Positions 63,857 to 64,000 of a stretch of 64,000 nt of DNA are shown here, one piece after another. The notes beneath the pieces are model-generated. The model ran no database searches. It was not told where the DNA came from and saw only the letters and a program-made list of their open reading frames with translations. Within the stretch, counting starts at the first letter, position 1; each line of letters opens with the position of its first letter. The position numbers and the translations under genes are program-made. This stretch comes from Prorocentrum cordatum (lineage: Eukaryota > Sar > Dinophyceae > Prorocentrales > Prorocentraceae): assembly GCA_963575745.1 (NCBI GenBank), contig CAUYUJ010016059.1, positions 2,846,790-2,910,789 on the forward strand. Reading direction: 5' to 3'.

Positions 63857-64000
63857 GCCGAGGACAATTTGAAATACATTGGCGCGCATTGTAGTGCACA
63901 TTCCTTTTCCAGGCAGAACAATGGGGCAGGCTGTCGGCCGCGCGTCTCGAGAAGCTCACCCGTTCTTTTCTATCAGGATATCGCGTTGCGACTTAGAATC
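63857..64000. other. Window edge, nothing assigned
   Basis: Possible 3' UTR of the split gene; no polyadenylation signal is recognisable. Confidence 0.3.

Overview
The window looks like nuclear DNA of a dinoflagellate; the species cannot be fixed from sequence alone. Three things point there. A near-exact relict of the dinoflagellate trans-spliced leader (21 of 22 bases) sits at 3961-3982. The retroelement types match those I know from dinoflagellates: long LINEs with a coiled-coil N-terminus, an AP-type endonuclease, RT, RNase H and a Cys-rich tail, plus an RT/tyrosine-recombinase element. The rest is a large GC-rich repeat landscape with no operons, no compact genes and no bacterial or viral signatures.

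Layout. 1-1825: 3' end of a LINE (copy 1). 1826-2585: 20-bp tandem array, CA repeat and a conserved tail. 2590-3525: degenerate ~60-75-bp repeat. 3531-3960: a second 20-bp array. 3961-7304: LINE copy 2, starting exactly at the spliced-leader relict and carrying a large internal deletion. 7305-8368: third 20-bp array, CA repeat and the same tail. 8369-27100: no secure gene, but many small dispersed repeats, a foldback element, a TIR element, minisatellites and a four-copy ~160-bp family. 27177-33480: decayed RT + RNase H + tyrosine-recombinase retrotransposon with an A1 / B1-A2-B2 split-direct-repeat layout, between GAT-rich tracts. 33483-37820: microsatellites and a ~85-bp degenerate satellite. 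37821-39795: 79-bp satellite. 39796-52680: repeats with a few weak coding candidates and a second, weaker spliced-leader relict at 46942. 52921-54530: unrecognised minus-strand coding-like region with tandem duplications. 54560-60306: minus-strand LINE, near full length but frameshifted. 62012-62799: TIR element lying next to a predicted splice acceptor. 62806-63856: plus-strand split gene candidate with short in-phase GT-AG introns.

How it fits together. Almost all recognisable coding sequence is retroelement protein, and every such element is broken by stops, frameshifts or deletions, so the window reads as an intergenic or intronic transposon graveyard. The most informative points are a LINE that carries a spliced leader, implying that a trans-spliced LINE mRNA was reverse transcribed; the repeated association of that LINE family with one 20-bp array; the split direct repeats around the tyrosine-recombinase element; and TIR elements with splice-site-like edges. 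Long open frames inside the 20-bp, CA, GAT, GGA, CT and 79-bp arrays exist on both strands and are treated as artefacts of repeat composition.
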